Source of the DNA: Stenotrophomonas sp. UBA2124
Lineage (GTDB): Bacteria > Pseudomonadota > Gammaproteobacteria > Xanthomonadales > Xanthomonadaceae
NCBI GenBank assembly: GCA_002329155.1
Contig: DCXY01000029.1
Coordinates: 3,749 to 67,748, forward strand
Direction: 5' to 3'
Length of the DNA stretch: 64,000 nucleotides
In this document: in pieces, positions 41,831-50,892 of the stretch
Layout: each line of letters begins with the position of its first letter
Numbering within the stretch: the stretch's first letter is position 1
The notes under the pieces: generated by a model
The model's database searches: none
The model's input: only the letters and a program-made list of their open reading frames with translations
What the model was told of the DNA's origin: nothing
Translations under genes and position numbers: made by a program

Positions 41831-43867
41831 TCAAGCCGGCAGCTTGAAGTCGGCCACCGAACGACGCAGCTCCGCGGCCAGCTGGTTCAGCTGGCCCAGC
41901 GAATCGGCGGTCTGCCCCGCACCCTGCGAGGTCTGGCCGGTAATCTGCCGGATCACGCCCATCGTCTGGGTGATGTCGGTAGCGGCGGCGGCCTGCTGGT
42001 TGGCGGCGATGGAGATGCTCTTGATGAGGTTGTTGAGCGCGTTGGACACGCGTTCGATTTCGGTCAGCGCGGTACCGGCGTCCTCGGCCAGGCGCGCACC
42101 GGACACCACTTCGGCGGTGGTCTGTTCCATCGAGGTGACCGCTTCGTTGGTATCGGCCTGAATGGCCTGCACCAGGCCTTCGATTCGACGGGTCGCGCCG
42201 GAGGTACGTTCTGCCAGCCGCTGCACTTCGTCGGCCACCACCGCAAAACCGCGGCCGGCCTCACCGGCCGAGGCCGCCTGCACCGCGGCGTTCAAGGCCA
42301 GGATGTTGGTCTGCTCGGAAATGTCGTTGATCAGTTCCACGATCGAGCCGATCTCCTGCGAGGATTCGCCCAAGCGCTTGATGCGCTTGGAGGTTTCCTG
42401 GATCTGGTCGCGGATCTGGTCCATGCCCTGAATGGTCTGGCGCACCACGCCGGCACCTTCGGTTGCGATGACCACCGAGCGTTGTGCCACTTCAGCCGAT
42501 TCGCTGGAGTTGCGCGACACCTGCTCAATGGAGGTGGCGATTTCGCCGATGCGGTCCGAGGCGCTGGTGATTTCGTCGGCCTGGTGGCCTGCCGCCTCGG
42601 CCAGCTGCATGGCGGTTGCCTGGGTTTCCTGCGCCGACACCGCCACCTTGCTGGAGATGTCGTTGATGGTGGTCACCAGGTGGCGCAGCTCGTCCACGGC
42701 GTAGTTGATGGCGTCGGCGATGGCGCCGGTCATGTCCTCGGTCACCGAGGCCTTCACCGTCAGGTCACCTTCACCGAGCGAGCTGATTTCGTCCAGCAGC
42801 CGCATGATCGCCTGCTGGTTGCGGCTGTTGAATTCCACCTGGGTCTGGTAACGCAGTTCCTGCTCGCGCGAGCGGCTGCGCACCGTGCTCCACACGAAGC
42901 CGATGATGGACAGCACCGACAGGGCGCCGAATACCACGCTCCACCAGAAGTTCGGGAAGATGCGGGTATCGCGGGTGGAACCGAACGCCGAGAACGCTTC
43001 AAACAGCTTGCGGCTGCTCTCCAGCATCTTGTCCGAGCCGGCGCCCAGCGCCGCGGCCGAGGACTGTGCGGCGAACAGGTTGCGCGAGCTGGCCAGAATG
43101 GCGTCGGCGTCCTTCTTCATCTTGGCCCACTGGTTGGCCGACTGCTCCAGCGCAACCTGTGCGGCGGCATTGCGGACCGGGCTGATGCCCAGTTCCTCGT
43201 TGCCCTGGCGCAGGCCTTCAAGCACCTGCGAGAACACCACCATGTCGCGTGCAAGTGCGTCACCGGCACCGCTGGCACCCGGGCCACCGGCGCGGATTTC
43301 GGTAACGCGGCGGGCCATGGTACCGGCCACCACGACCTGCTGCAGGCCGTTGTAGACCTGCGAAGCCTGGGCACCACCGGCGGTCATCGCGCGCACCACT
43401 TCGTTCAACTGGGCCTGCAGCTGCGGCACGGCGCCGACGAAGCTGTCGGCGTTGCCGGCCAGTGCCATGACCGCAGGCTCACTGGCCACGATCTGCTCGG
43501 CGTTCTTGGACAGCGGCTTCCAGGTTTCAACCAGGTTGCCCAGCGGCCCGGACACGCCGGCTTCAGCGCCGTAGCGGCCCTGCAGCTCGCTCACCGTGCT
43601 TTCAACCTTGCTGCGGGTGTCCTTGAAGGCGTTGTAGGCATCGCGGCTGCCGGCCACGGCCTCACGGCCCTGGTTGGCCAGCTGCTGCGACAGCACCTGC
43701 AGGTCGGCGGCGCCGGTGCTGGCGCCGGCAAGGCGGCTGCCCTGCCATGTCGCCACGCCGGTGTTGGCGCCGAAGACGATCATCGACAGCACCAGCAGGC
43801 CCAACCAGAAGTTGGTGCCCAGGTTGCTCAGCTTGCCGGCCCTGGTGGATTCAGGAGCAGTACTCAT
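41831..43867 (-). CDS. pilJ: Methyl-accepting chemotaxis protein PilJ
   Basis: 678 residues. Two membrane spans (about 18-40 and 300-322) bracket a periplasmic PilJ sensor region. A HAMP-like segment and the signalling domain follow, with the hairpin tip EQTNILALNAAVQAASAGEAG and GRGFAVVADEVQRLAERT. It is the chemoreceptor for the pilus-linked Chp system and in Pseudomonas also senses surface contact via pilin. No methyltransferase gene (pilK) separates it from chpA; only 107 bp lie between them. Confidence 0.96.
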   Translation of the reverse strand: MSTAPESTRAGKLSNLGTNFWLGLLVLSMIVFGANTGVATWQGSRLAGASTGAADLQVLSQQLANQGREAVAGSRDAYNAFKDTRSKVESTVSELQGRYGAEAGVSGPLGNLVETWKPLSKNAEQIVASEPAVMALAGNADSFVGAVPQLQAQLNEVVRAMTAGGAQASQVYNGLQQVVVAGTMARRVTEIRAGGPGASGAGDALARDMVVFSQVLEGLRQGNEELGISPVRNAAAQVALEQSANQWAKMKKDADAILASSRNLFAAQSSAAALGAGSDKMLESSRKLFEAFSAFGSTRDTRIFPNFWWSVVFGALSVLSIIGFVWSTVRSRSREQELRYQTQVEFNSRNQQAIMRLLDEISSLGEGDLTVKASVTEDMTGAIADAINYAVDELRHLVTTINDISSKVAVSAQETQATAMQLAEAAGHQADEITSASDRIGEIATSIEQVSRNSSESAEVAQRSVVIATEGAGVVRQTIQGMDQIRDQIQETSKRIKRLGESSQEIGSIVELINDISEQTNILALNAAVQAASAGEAGRGFAVVADEVQRLAERTSGATRRIEGLVQAIQADTNEAVTSMEQTTAEVVSGARLAEDAGTALTEIERVSNALNNLIKSISIAANQQAAAATDITQTMGVIRQITGQTSQGAGQTADSLGQLNQLAAELRRSVADFKLPA

Positions 43868-43909
43868 CGTTCGACCTCGGTATCCAATGCGATAGTGCAG
43901 GCGCGCCGG

Positions 43910-44440
43910 TCAGGCGGCGGCCTGCCGGAATTCAGGAGTGCGGGACAGCAGCGACAGCGAGAACACGCCCCAGTCGCGGCCTTCATCGTGGAAGGCGCGC
44001 TCGACGAAATGCGCGTAACGGCCCTGGGCGATGTCGCCGGCCGGCACCTGCATCTCTGCCTCGAAGCTGCGCTGGCCGTAGAGCTCGTCGATGACCAGGG
44101 CCACGTCGCCGCCGGCCTGGCGCATGATCAGCACGCGCTGGCCTTCCTGCGGCGCGGTGCGCTCGCCTTCGAGGAAATTCTTCAGGTCCACCACCGGGAA
44201 CAGGTTGCCGCGCAGGTTGCCCACGCCCAGCAGCCAGGGCTGCGCGCCCGGCACCGGGGTCACCGGCGGCATCGGCACGATTTCCACCACTTCGCGGAAA
44301 TCGGACACCAGCCGGCGGCTGCCAATGCGGAAACCCACACCACGCCAGACATCCTGGGAGAAACGGCGCTCGGGCAGCTGCACCGCGTGCGCCAGGCTGC
44401 GCCGCTCGTAGGCTTCAAGGATGTCGAAGGGAGAGCGCAT
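43910..44440 (-). CDS. pilI: CheW-type adaptor PilI
   Basis: 176 residues, one CheW domain: GFRIGSRRLVSDFREVVEIVP, GNLRGNLFPVVDLKNFL, ALVIDELYGQRSFE. It links PilJ to ChpA. Its ATG overlaps the pilH stop by one base (TGATG), so translation is coupled. Confidence 0.95.
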   Translation of the reverse strand: MRSPFDILEAYERRSLAHAVQLPERRFSQDVWRGVGFRIGSRRLVSDFREVVEIVPMPPVTPVPGAQPWLLGVGNLRGNLFPVVDLKNFLEGERTAPQEGQRVLIMRQAGGDVALVIDELYGQRSFEAEMQVPAGDIAQGRYAHFVERAFHDEGRDWGVFSLSLLSRTPEFRQAAA

Positions 44441-44802
44441 CAGCCCACCAGAGTGTTGATCCGCGCGATCAGGTCGTCCTCACGCGGTGGTTTGACGATG
44501 TAGTCGGTCGCGCCCTGGCGCATGCCCCAGGCCTTGTCCGTTTCCATGCCCTTGGTGCTGACGATGAGCACCGGGATGTCGCGGGTGGCCTCGTCGCGTG
44601 ACAGCGCGCGGGTGGCCTGGAAGCCACTCATGCCCGGCAGCACCACGTCCATCAGCACCAGCTGCGGCCCCTGGCTGCGCGCGATCTGCAGCCCTTCCTC
44701 GGCGTTGTCGGCCGTAAGCACTTCGTGGCCGGCCTTGACCAGCCACTGGGTAAACACCGCCCGGTCGGTCGGTGAGTCCTCGATCAACAGAATTCGAGCC
44801 AT
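44440..44802 (-). CDS. pilH: Response regulator PilH
   Basis: 120 residues, a stand-alone receiver: the acidic pocket is LLIEDSPTD, the phosphoacceptor is in LVLMDVVLPGMSG (about Asp52), the switch region is STKGMETD, and the conserved Lys is in YIVKPPRE. In Pseudomonas PilH opposes PilG and supports retraction. The start at 44802 follows GGGGGGAAAGG, 19 bp after pilG. Confidence 0.95.
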   Translation of the reverse strand: MARILLIEDSPTDRAVFTQWLVKAGHEVLTADNAEEGLQIARSQGPQLVLMDVVLPGMSGFQATRALSRDEATRDIPVLIVSTKGMETDKAWGMRQGATDYIVKPPREDDLIARINTLVG

Positions 44803-44821
44803 TTTTGCCTTTCCCCCCTGG

Positions 44822-45223
44822 TCAGGCGTTGACGTATGTGCGGATGGCACCCAGTAGTTCGTCGCGGGTAAATGGCTTGGTGAGGTACTGCTCGGAGCCG
44901 ACGATGCGGCCACGGGCCTTGTCAAACAGGCCATCCTTGGACGAGAGCATGATCACCGGCGTCGACTTGAACAGCTGGTTGCGCTTGATCAGTGCACAGG
45001 TCTGATAACCATCCAGACGCGGCATCATGATGTCGACGAAGATGATCTGTGGTTGCTGGTCGGCAATCTTGGCCAAAGCCTCGAAGCCGTCGGTCGCGGT
45101 GACGACCTCACAGCCTTCGCGCTTGAGCAGTGTCTCCGCCGTCCGCCGGATGGTCTTCGAGTCATCGATGACCATTACCCTCAATCCTGCGAGTTCCCCA
45201 CCCGCAGCCATATCTTCAAGCAT
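44822..45223 (-). CDS. pilG: Response regulator PilG, first gene of the pil-chp operon
   Basis: 133 residues from the ATG at 45223 (MLEDMAAGGELAGLRV). Receiver domain with VMVIDDSKT, phosphoacceptor region FVDIMMPRLDGYQ, MLSSKDGLFDKAR and the LTKPFTRDEL Lys. PilG~P is believed to act on pilus extension and, in Pseudomonas, on cAMP synthesis. It carries the operon promoter (45282-45310). The upstream codons of the frame lie beyond the ribosome site and were excluded. Confidence 0.95.
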   Translation of the reverse strand: MLEDMAAGGELAGLRVMVIDDSKTIRRTAETLLKREGCEVVTATDGFEALAKIADQQPQIIFVDIMMPRLDGYQTCALIKRNQLFKSTPVIMLSSKDGLFDKARGRIVGSEQYLTKPFTRDELLGAIRTYVNA

Positions 45224-45281
45224 TCTCTGTTCCCCGAACGCGCGAGGTGCACCAGGCACGGCACCATCGCGAAAGCGCATC

Positions 45282-45310
45282 TATATCCCAGCCCGGGCGG
45301 CAACTGTCAA
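45282..45310 (-). promoter_or_regulatory. Promoter of the pilG-chpC operon
   Basis: Minus strand: perfect TTGACA (45310-45305), 17 bp, GATATA (45287-45282). Predicted start near 45275, about 52 nt before the pilG ATG. Confidence 0.65.
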
Positions 45311-45346
45311 GCAAGGCGCATGGCAAGCGGCCAGCCAAAAGCTCAA

Positions 45347-45362
45347 TGTGATGCAATTCTCA
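45347..45362. promoter_or_regulatory. CRP/Clp-like site upstream of the pilG promoter
   Basis: TGTGA-TGCAAT-TCTCA matches the CRP/Clp consensus TGTGA-N6-TCACA in nine of ten arm positions. Its centre is about 80 bp upstream of the predicted pilG start and also about 110 bp before gshB. Clp is the xanthomonad CRP relative; binding here is inference. Confidence 0.45.
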
Positions 45363-45464
45363 CTTCGTGCGCAGGTCCATTCAGCCTCTGCGCCCCCGCT
45401 GCGCGCGCTGGGCGCCCCTGCCCCGAACCGCTACCATCTGCCACTGATCCGCCGGATTTGCGCC

Positions 45465-46415
45465 ATGCCCCTAGACGTCATCGTGGTGATGGACCCCATC
45501 GCCCACATCAAGATCGCCAAGGACACCACCTTTGCCATGCTGCTGGAAGCCCAGCGCCGTGGCTACCGGTTGCACTACGTGCGCCCCGGCGCGCTTGCGC
45601 TGGAAGGGGGCGTGGCTACCGCCCAAGTGGCGCCGCTGCAGGTGCGCGACGACAAGGCCGGCTGGTTCACCCTGGGCGAGTTCGCGCCGCTGGCCTTCGG
45701 CCCCGGCCAGATCGTGCTGATGCGCAAGGACCCGCCGTTTGACGGCGAGTACCTGTACGACACCCACATCCTGGGCATCGCCCAGCAGGCCGGTGCGCTG
45801 GTGGTCAACGACCCGCAGGGCCTGCGCGATTTCAACGAGAAGCTGGCCGCCCTGCTGTTCCCGCAGTGCTGCCCGCCCACCCTGGTCAGCCGCAGCGCCG
45901 CCCAGCTCAAGGCCTTCGTGCATGAACACGGCCAGGCGGTGCTCAAGCCGCTGGACGGCATGGGCGGGCGCTCGATCTTCCGCAGCGGTACCGGCGACCC
46001 CAATCTGAACGTGATTCTCGAAACCCTGACCGATGGCGGCAGCAAACTGGCGCTGGCACAACGGTTCATTCCGGACATCACGGCGGGCGACAAGCGCATC
46101 CTGCTGGTCGATGGTGTACCGGTGGACTACTGCCTGGCGCGCATTCCGCAGGGCGACGAGTTCCGCGGCAACCTGGCCGCCGGCGGCCGTGGCGAAGGCC
46201 GCCCGCTGAGCGAGCGCGACCGCTGGATCGCCGCCCAGGTGGGCCCGGAGATGAAGCGCCGCGGCATGCGTTTCGTGGGCCTGGACGTGATTGGCGATTA
46301 CCTCACCGAAGTGAACGTCACCAGCCCCACCTGCGTGCGCGAGCTGGACGCCCAGTACGGCCTGAACATCGCCGGGCAGCTGTTCGACGTGATCGAGGCC
46401 AGCCTGCCGCAATGA
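45465..46415 (+). CDS. gshB: Glutathione synthetase
   Basis: 316 residues, the usual length. ATP-grasp features include DPIAHIKIAKDTTFAMLLEA at the start, RKDPPFDGEYLYDTHIL, VLKPLDGMGGRSIFR, and TEVNVTSPTCVRELD with the metal-binding Asn/Glu. It joins gamma-glutamylcysteine to glycine. The start at 45465 gives the conserved N-terminus MPLDVIVVMDP. Divergent from pilG and followed by an overlapping tonB-family gene; the tonB-gshB-pilG order is also found in Pseudomonas. Confidence 0.97.
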   Translation: MPLDVIVVMDPIAHIKIAKDTTFAMLLEAQRRGYRLHYVRPGALALEGGVATAQVAPLQVRDDKAGWFTLGEFAPLAFGPGQIVLMRKDPPFDGEYLYDTHILGIAQQAGALVVNDPQGLRDFNEKLAALLFPQCCPPTLVSRSAAQLKAFVHEHGQAVLKPLDGMGGRSIFRSGTGDPNLNVILETLTDGGSKLALAQRFIPDITAGDKRILLVDGVPVDYCLARIPQGDEFRGNLAAGGRGEGRPLSERDRWIAAQVGPEMKRRGMRFVGLDVIGDYLTEVNVTSPTCVRELDAQYGLNIAGQLFDVIEASLPQ

Positions 46416-47302
46416 GTGCCACCGCCGCTTCCATGCCCGCCTCGGCGCGCGCCACCGAGCAGCAGCGCCTGACCGCCACCCTGGTGCTGTCCACGCTCGT
46501 GCACGGCCTGCTGATCCTGGGCGTGGGCTTTGCGGTCAGCGACAACGCGCCGCTGGTGCCCACGCTGGATGTGATCTTCAGCCAGACCAGCACCCCGCTG
46601 ACGCCCAAGCAGGCCGATTTCCTGGCCCAGGCCAACCAGCAGGGCGGCGGCGACCACGACAAGGCCCAGCGCCCGCGTGACAGCCAGGCCGGCGTGGTGC
46701 CGCAGGCCCAGAACGGGCTGGCGCCGGTGCCGCTGCAGGCACAGTCCGCCGCCGCACCCCCGCCGCCGGAAGCACGGGTCATCACCAGTGCCCACGGCCA
46801 GGAGCGTGTGGCCGATGCGCAGTCCCGGCCGCTGCCCGACCGCCCCGACGCGAACGCACCGATGACCGCGCGCGAGCAGCGCGACGCGGAAATGGCGCGG
46901 CTGGCGGCCGAAGTACATCTGCGCTCGGAACAGTATGCAAAGCGCCCCAACCGCAAGTTCGTCTCGGCCAGCACCCGCGAGTACGCCTATGCGAACTACC
47001 TGCGCGCCTGGGTGGACCGTGCCGAGCGCGTGGGCAACCTGAATTACCCGGACGAGGCGCGGCAGCGCCGGCTGGGCGGCCAGGTGGTGATCACCGTGGG
47101 CGTGCGCCGCGATGGCAGCGTGGAAAGCAGCCGGGTGCTGCGCAGCAGTGGCGTGCCGCTGCTCGATGCCACGGCCCTGCGCGTGATTGAACTGGCACAG
47201 CCGTTCCCCGCGCTGCCCAAGACTGACGACAACATCGACATTCTGCAGGTCACCCGCACCTGGGTCTTCCTGCCCGGCGGCGAGCTGCGCGACGATCGTT
47301 GA
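46412..47302 (+). CDS. TonB family energy transducer (TonB3-like by position)
   Basis: 296 residues. One N-terminal membrane span (about 20-42), a Pro/Gln/Ala periplasmic linker, and a C-terminal TonB domain (about 205-290: NLNYPDEARQRRLGGQVVITV, LLDATALRVIELAQPFPALP). Its start overlaps the gshB stop (ATGA). In Pseudomonas the gene next to gshB and pilG is tonB3, needed for twitching and pilus assembly, so a pilus-linked role is more likely than iron uptake; this is inferred from synteny. No exbB/exbD are adjacent. Confidence 0.88.
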   Translation: MSATAASMPASARATEQQRLTATLVLSTLVHGLLILGVGFAVSDNAPLVPTLDVIFSQTSTPLTPKQADFLAQANQQGGGDHDKAQRPRDSQAGVVPQAQNGLAPVPLQAQSAAAPPPPEARVITSAHGQERVADAQSRPLPDRPDANAPMTAREQRDAEMARLAAEVHLRSEQYAKRPNRKFVSASTREYAYANYLRAWVDRAERVGNLNYPDEARQRRLGGQVVITVGVRRDGSVESSRVLRSSGVPLLDATALRVIELAQPFPALPKTDDNIDILQVTRTWVFLPGGELRDDR

Positions 47303-47361
47303 GCAGGGCCAGGCTCCGCTGAAGCATCAGCGGCAACGCCCCCGCCGTCTACGGCCCTACG

Positions 47362-48081
47362 CTACGGGTTTGCCGCGTTCTTTGCAGCGCGCAGCGCCTG
47401 CTGTTCGACCAGGGTGAGCGCGACGTTGTCGCGCAGGTACGCCGGCTGCACCAGCTCCGGCGCGATGGCCTCGCCACGCGCGAAGGCCGGCACGGCGATC
47501 TTCAGCACATCCGAAGCATGCGGCAGCGCCTGCGCATCAACGCTGGCCAGACGCCCCTGCAGGCGCGCAACAAGCGCACCCTCCACCGCGCCGAAGCCGG
47601 TGCCGATGCCCGCCCACTGCGTGTCGCCCACGGGCAGCGCCAGTGCGTCAGGCGCGATCACCACTTCCTGCCCCTCCAGCTGCAGACTGCCGTCGGCCTG
47701 GCGCAGGAAGCGCGCCGCATAGACCTCACCCATGCGCGCATCGATGCTGGCCAATACCTGCGTCGCATCTTCCGGCGCACGCAGCGCCAGCGTGTGCAGG
47801 GTGGAGACCGGCAGCAACGGGCGGTCCAGCGCCAAGGCGATGCCCTGCGCAATGGCAATGGCCAGGCGCACACCGGTGAACGCACCGGGGCCACGCCCCA
47901 GCGCGATCGCATCCAGCTGGCTGCGCGCGATGCCCGCTTCGGCCAGCAACTGCTCGGCCCATGGCAGGCTCAGTTCCGCATGCCGTCGCGGCGCCAGCTC
48001 GAAACGCTCCAGCACCTGCCCGTCCACATGCAGGGCGACGGAACAGGCTTCGGTGGCGGTTTCAAAGGCAAGCAGCTTCAT
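47362..48081 (-). CDS. tsaB: tRNA threonylcarbamoyladenosine synthesis protein TsaB
   Basis: 239 residues of the ASKHA fold. The N-terminal MKLLAFETATEACSVAL, the HAELSLPWAEQLLAEAG segment with the conserved His, and ALGRGPGAFTGVRLAI are diagnostic. TsaB partners TsaD and TsaE in making t6A37 of ANN-decoding tRNAs. It starts 9 bp after the helicase gene on the same strand. Confidence 0.96.
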   Translation of the reverse strand: MKLLAFETATEACSVALHVDGQVLERFELAPRRHAELSLPWAEQLLAEAGIARSQLDAIALGRGPGAFTGVRLAIAIAQGIALALDRPLLPVSTLHTLALRAPEDATQVLASIDARMGEVYAARFLRQADGSLQLEGQEVVIAPDALALPVGDTQWAGIGTGFGAVEGALVARLQGRLASVDAQALPHASDVLKIAVPAFARGEAIAPELVQPAYLRDNVALTLVEQQALRAAKNAANP

Positions 48082-48090
48082 GGGATACGG

Positions 48091-50208
48091 TCACGACAAG
48101 GAAAAAGGTGGCGCGGTGGGAGGCGCATCGGTGGTGGCTGCCGTTGCGTCGGCAGCCTGCGCGCCTGCATCAGGCGCGGGCGCGGTGTCCCATTGTCGCG
48201 CAAAGAAGGCCTGCACATCGGCCAGCTCGCGGGTACGGCGGAACGGCGGCAGTGAATCCAGGAACACGCGGCCATAGCCCTTGCTGACCAGGCGCGGATC
48301 GCACAGCACCAGCACGCCACGGTCGGTTTCGCTGCGGATCAGCCGGCCCACGCCTTGTTTGAGCGCAATCACTGCCTGCGGCAACTGCTCGTCACGGAAT
48401 GGGTTGCCGCCTACACGGCGGATCGCATCCAGACGCGCCTCGAACACCGGGTCATCCGGCGAGGCGAACGGCAGTTTGTCGATCACCACCACGCTGAGCG
48501 CATCACCGGCCACATCCACGCCTTCGCGGAAACTGGCCGCGCCGAGCAGCACACCATTACCCGAATCACGGAAGCGCTGCAGCAGGCTGGCGCGCGGTGC
48601 TTCGCCCTGCACGAACAGCGGCCACGGCCCACCACGCAGCGCCTCGGCGGCTTCACGCAGCGCGCGGTGCGAGGCGAACAGCAGGAACGCGCGGCCCTGC
48701 GAGGCCTCAAGCACGGGCCGCAACGCGGCGATCAGCGCCGCGCCGAAGCCACGCGCCGCCGGGTCGGGCAGATGCTGCGGCAGGTAGCACAGCGCCTGCT
48801 GCGGCCAATCGAACGGGCTGGGTTGCAGCAGCGTATCCGGATCGTCCAGCCCCAACCGCTTGGCAAGATGGTCGAAGCGACCATCGACGGTGAGCGTGGC
48901 CGAGGTGAACACCCAGGCCGCCATCGAACGCAGGCGATGCTCGCGCAGCGGGCCGGAGACATCCATCGGTGTGCTCTGGCAGCGGAAGCCGCGCGGCGTC
49001 AGTTCATACCAGAGGACGTTGTTCTCTGAGCCGGGAACCGGGAACAGGGTGTCGGGAGGTGGGTTTTCGCTGCCATCCTCAGGCTCGCCCGGCGCTTCAT
49101 CGATGTCCCATTGCGCATCGGCGATGGTGCCCTCGTCCAGCCAGCGCGCCAGCCGCGACACGCCTTCCTGCGCACGCGCATGACAGGCATCCATGCCGGG
49201 TGAAGCCTCGCGCAGCAGCGCCAGTGCATCACGCAGCTGCGCGAGCGAGGCGGCGACCGCATCGAACCCATCAGCCACTTCCGGCTGCGCCAGCGCGCGC
49301 CAGCGGGTGCCACGCGGCGGCAGGGTTTCCATTGCGTCGCGCAGGCCGCGCAAGGCCAGTTCCAGCGTCGCCACCGGCTGCTGCAGGGTTGCCTGCGCAC
49401 CAGCCACGCCTCGGCACTCGGCAAGGCAGTCGCGTGCAAGCTCCTGCCACGTACGCATGCCGAAACCTTCGCCAAAGAAGTTGGCAGCCAGCTCCGGCAG
49501 CTGATGCGCCTCGTCGATGATGAACGCCTGCGCGCCCGGCAGGATTTCGCCAAACCCCTCCTGCTTCAACGCGAGATCGGCCAGCAGCAGATGGTGGTTG
49601 ACCACCACCAGATCCGCCTCCTGCGCACGTTGGCGTGCACGCACCACGAAGCAGTCGCTCCAGAACGGGCAATCCGTACCAAGACAGTTGTCCACCGTGG
49701 AGGTGACCATCGGCAGCAGCGGCGAATCATCGGCCAGGCCATCCAGCTCGGCCACGTCGCCGTACTGGCTGCGCCCTGCCCAGGTCACGATGCGCTGGAA
49801 CTGCGCCACCTGCTCCGGGCTACTGAAGCGCGGCTCGCCGCGTGCCTGATCCAGGCGGTAACGGCACAGGTAGTTGGCCCTGCCCTTCAGCAGCGCGGCA
49901 CGATGGCCCACGCCCAGCGCCGCACGCACGCGCGGCAGGTCGCGGTGATAGAGCTGGTCCTGCAGCGCGCGGGTGCCGGTGGACACAATGGTCTTCAGGC
50001 CGGACAGCAGCACCGGCACCAGGTACGCATAGGTCTTGCCGGTTCCCGTGCCTGCCTCGGCCAGCAGCACATCGCGCTGCTGCAGCGTATCGGCAATGGC
50101 TGCGGTAAGCCGCTGCTGCGATGCGCGCGGCACGAAGGCATCCAGCGCGCGGGCAAGCACGCCCCCTTCGCTCAGGGCTTCACGGCTGGCGTTGGCTAGG
50201 GAGGACAT
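48091..50208 (-). CDS. ATP-dependent DNA helicase, DinG/YoaA family
   Basis: 705 residues, superfamily 2 XPD-like. Walker A is AEAGTGTGKT (about 51-60) and the DEAH box is FIIDEAHQLPE. The Fe-S cluster cysteines are visible: one in RANYLCRYRL and three in NCLGTDCPFWSDCF. Motifs V-VI are SFREGVDVAGD and QGVGRLIRSETDRG. Such 5'-3' helicases resolve R-loops, D-loops and forked structures and YoaA interacts with the polymerase chi subunit. Length is between YoaA (636) and DinG (716), so the exact orthologue is left open. Confidence 0.92.
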   Translation of the reverse strand: MSSLANASREALSEGGVLARALDAFVPRASQQRLTAAIADTLQQRDVLLAEAGTGTGKTYAYLVPVLLSGLKTIVSTGTRALQDQLYHRDLPRVRAALGVGHRAALLKGRANYLCRYRLDQARGEPRFSSPEQVAQFQRIVTWAGRSQYGDVAELDGLADDSPLLPMVTSTVDNCLGTDCPFWSDCFVVRARQRAQEADLVVVNHHLLLADLALKQEGFGEILPGAQAFIIDEAHQLPELAANFFGEGFGMRTWQELARDCLAECRGVAGAQATLQQPVATLELALRGLRDAMETLPPRGTRWRALAQPEVADGFDAVAASLAQLRDALALLREASPGMDACHARAQEGVSRLARWLDEGTIADAQWDIDEAPGEPEDGSENPPPDTLFPVPGSENNVLWYELTPRGFRCQSTPMDVSGPLREHRLRSMAAWVFTSATLTVDGRFDHLAKRLGLDDPDTLLQPSPFDWPQQALCYLPQHLPDPAARGFGAALIAALRPVLEASQGRAFLLFASHRALREAAEALRGGPWPLFVQGEAPRASLLQRFRDSGNGVLLGAASFREGVDVAGDALSVVVIDKLPFASPDDPVFEARLDAIRRVGGNPFRDEQLPQAVIALKQGVGRLIRSETDRGVLVLCDPRLVSKGYGRVFLDSLPPFRRTRELADVQAFFARQWDTAPAPDAGAQAADATAATTDAPPTAPPFSLS

Positions 50209-50349
50209 TGCGTTGGAGCGGGGAACCGGGATTGGGGAACAGGGATGGTGGATTCATGAGGCGGGCTGGGCAACAAGGGGCGCCATGGAACGGCGCCACG
50301 CCTTGGTGCATCGTCATTCCCGCCGCTGTTCCCGCTGCCCTGCGCTCGA

Positions 50350-50892
50350 TCAGAACCGCTTGATGCCCGGCACCGTGCAGCCTTCAATCTGCGCATGCGC
50401 CGAGGTGGCGTTTTCCTTTTCACCACGGGCAAGGCGCGACTGCTCGATGGAGGCCCAGTGGCGGCGGCACAGCGGTCCGGTGCGTGAGCCCAGGTCAACC
50501 GCCTTCTTCGAGAGGGTCTCGGCGCGTGCCCAGTCGCCCTGCAGCAACGCCACTTCAGCGCGTTCCTGCAGGATGCCGGGGTCATTGTCCACCATCATCA
50601 GCGCCTGGTTCAGCGCCTCGGCAGCACCGGCGAGGTCGCCGGCCCTGCGCTTGGCGATGGCGGTTTCACGCAGGTCATCCACCTGTGCATCGCGCAGCGG
50701 CTGCACCGACAGCTCGGTGTCATCGACGCCGGCAATGGCATCCACCGCCGCCAGGCGCTGTGCCGGCGTGGTGCTGTCCACGGCTGCCGGCGCTGACGCA
50801 GGCGGGGCGCTGACGCAGGCCGCCAACACAAGGGAAGTGGCCGAAGCCACCAGCACGGAACGCAGACCGGTGATCGTTTTCATGCCGGCCAT
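50350..50892 (-). CDS. Small lipoprotein with TPR-like repeats
   Basis: 180 residues. The N-terminus is a lipoprotein signal ending LVLAAC, with Cys about residue 26. The rest is helical, with TPR-type segments (AAEALNQALMMVDNDPGILQERAEVALLQGDWARAETLSKKAV). Its ATG overlaps the mrcB stop by one base (TAATG), so it is co-translated with PBP1b. A role as an outer-membrane partner of PBP1b, like LpoB, is tempting from position, but it has no sequence resemblance that I can see. A second ATG at 50883 is possible. Confidence 0.88.
   Translation of the reverse strand: MAGMKTITGLRSVLVASATSLVLAACVSAPPASAPAAVDSTTPAQRLAAVDAIAGVDDTELSVQPLRDAQVDDLRETAIAKRRAGDLAGAAEALNQALMMVDNDPGILQERAEVALLQGDWARAETLSKKAVDLGSRTGPLCRRHWASIEQSRLARGEKENATSAHAQIEGCTVPGIKRF

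Noticed and set aside
41780..44503. 907-codon frame antisense to pilJ and pilI
   Set aside because: Explained by codon bias of the sense genes.
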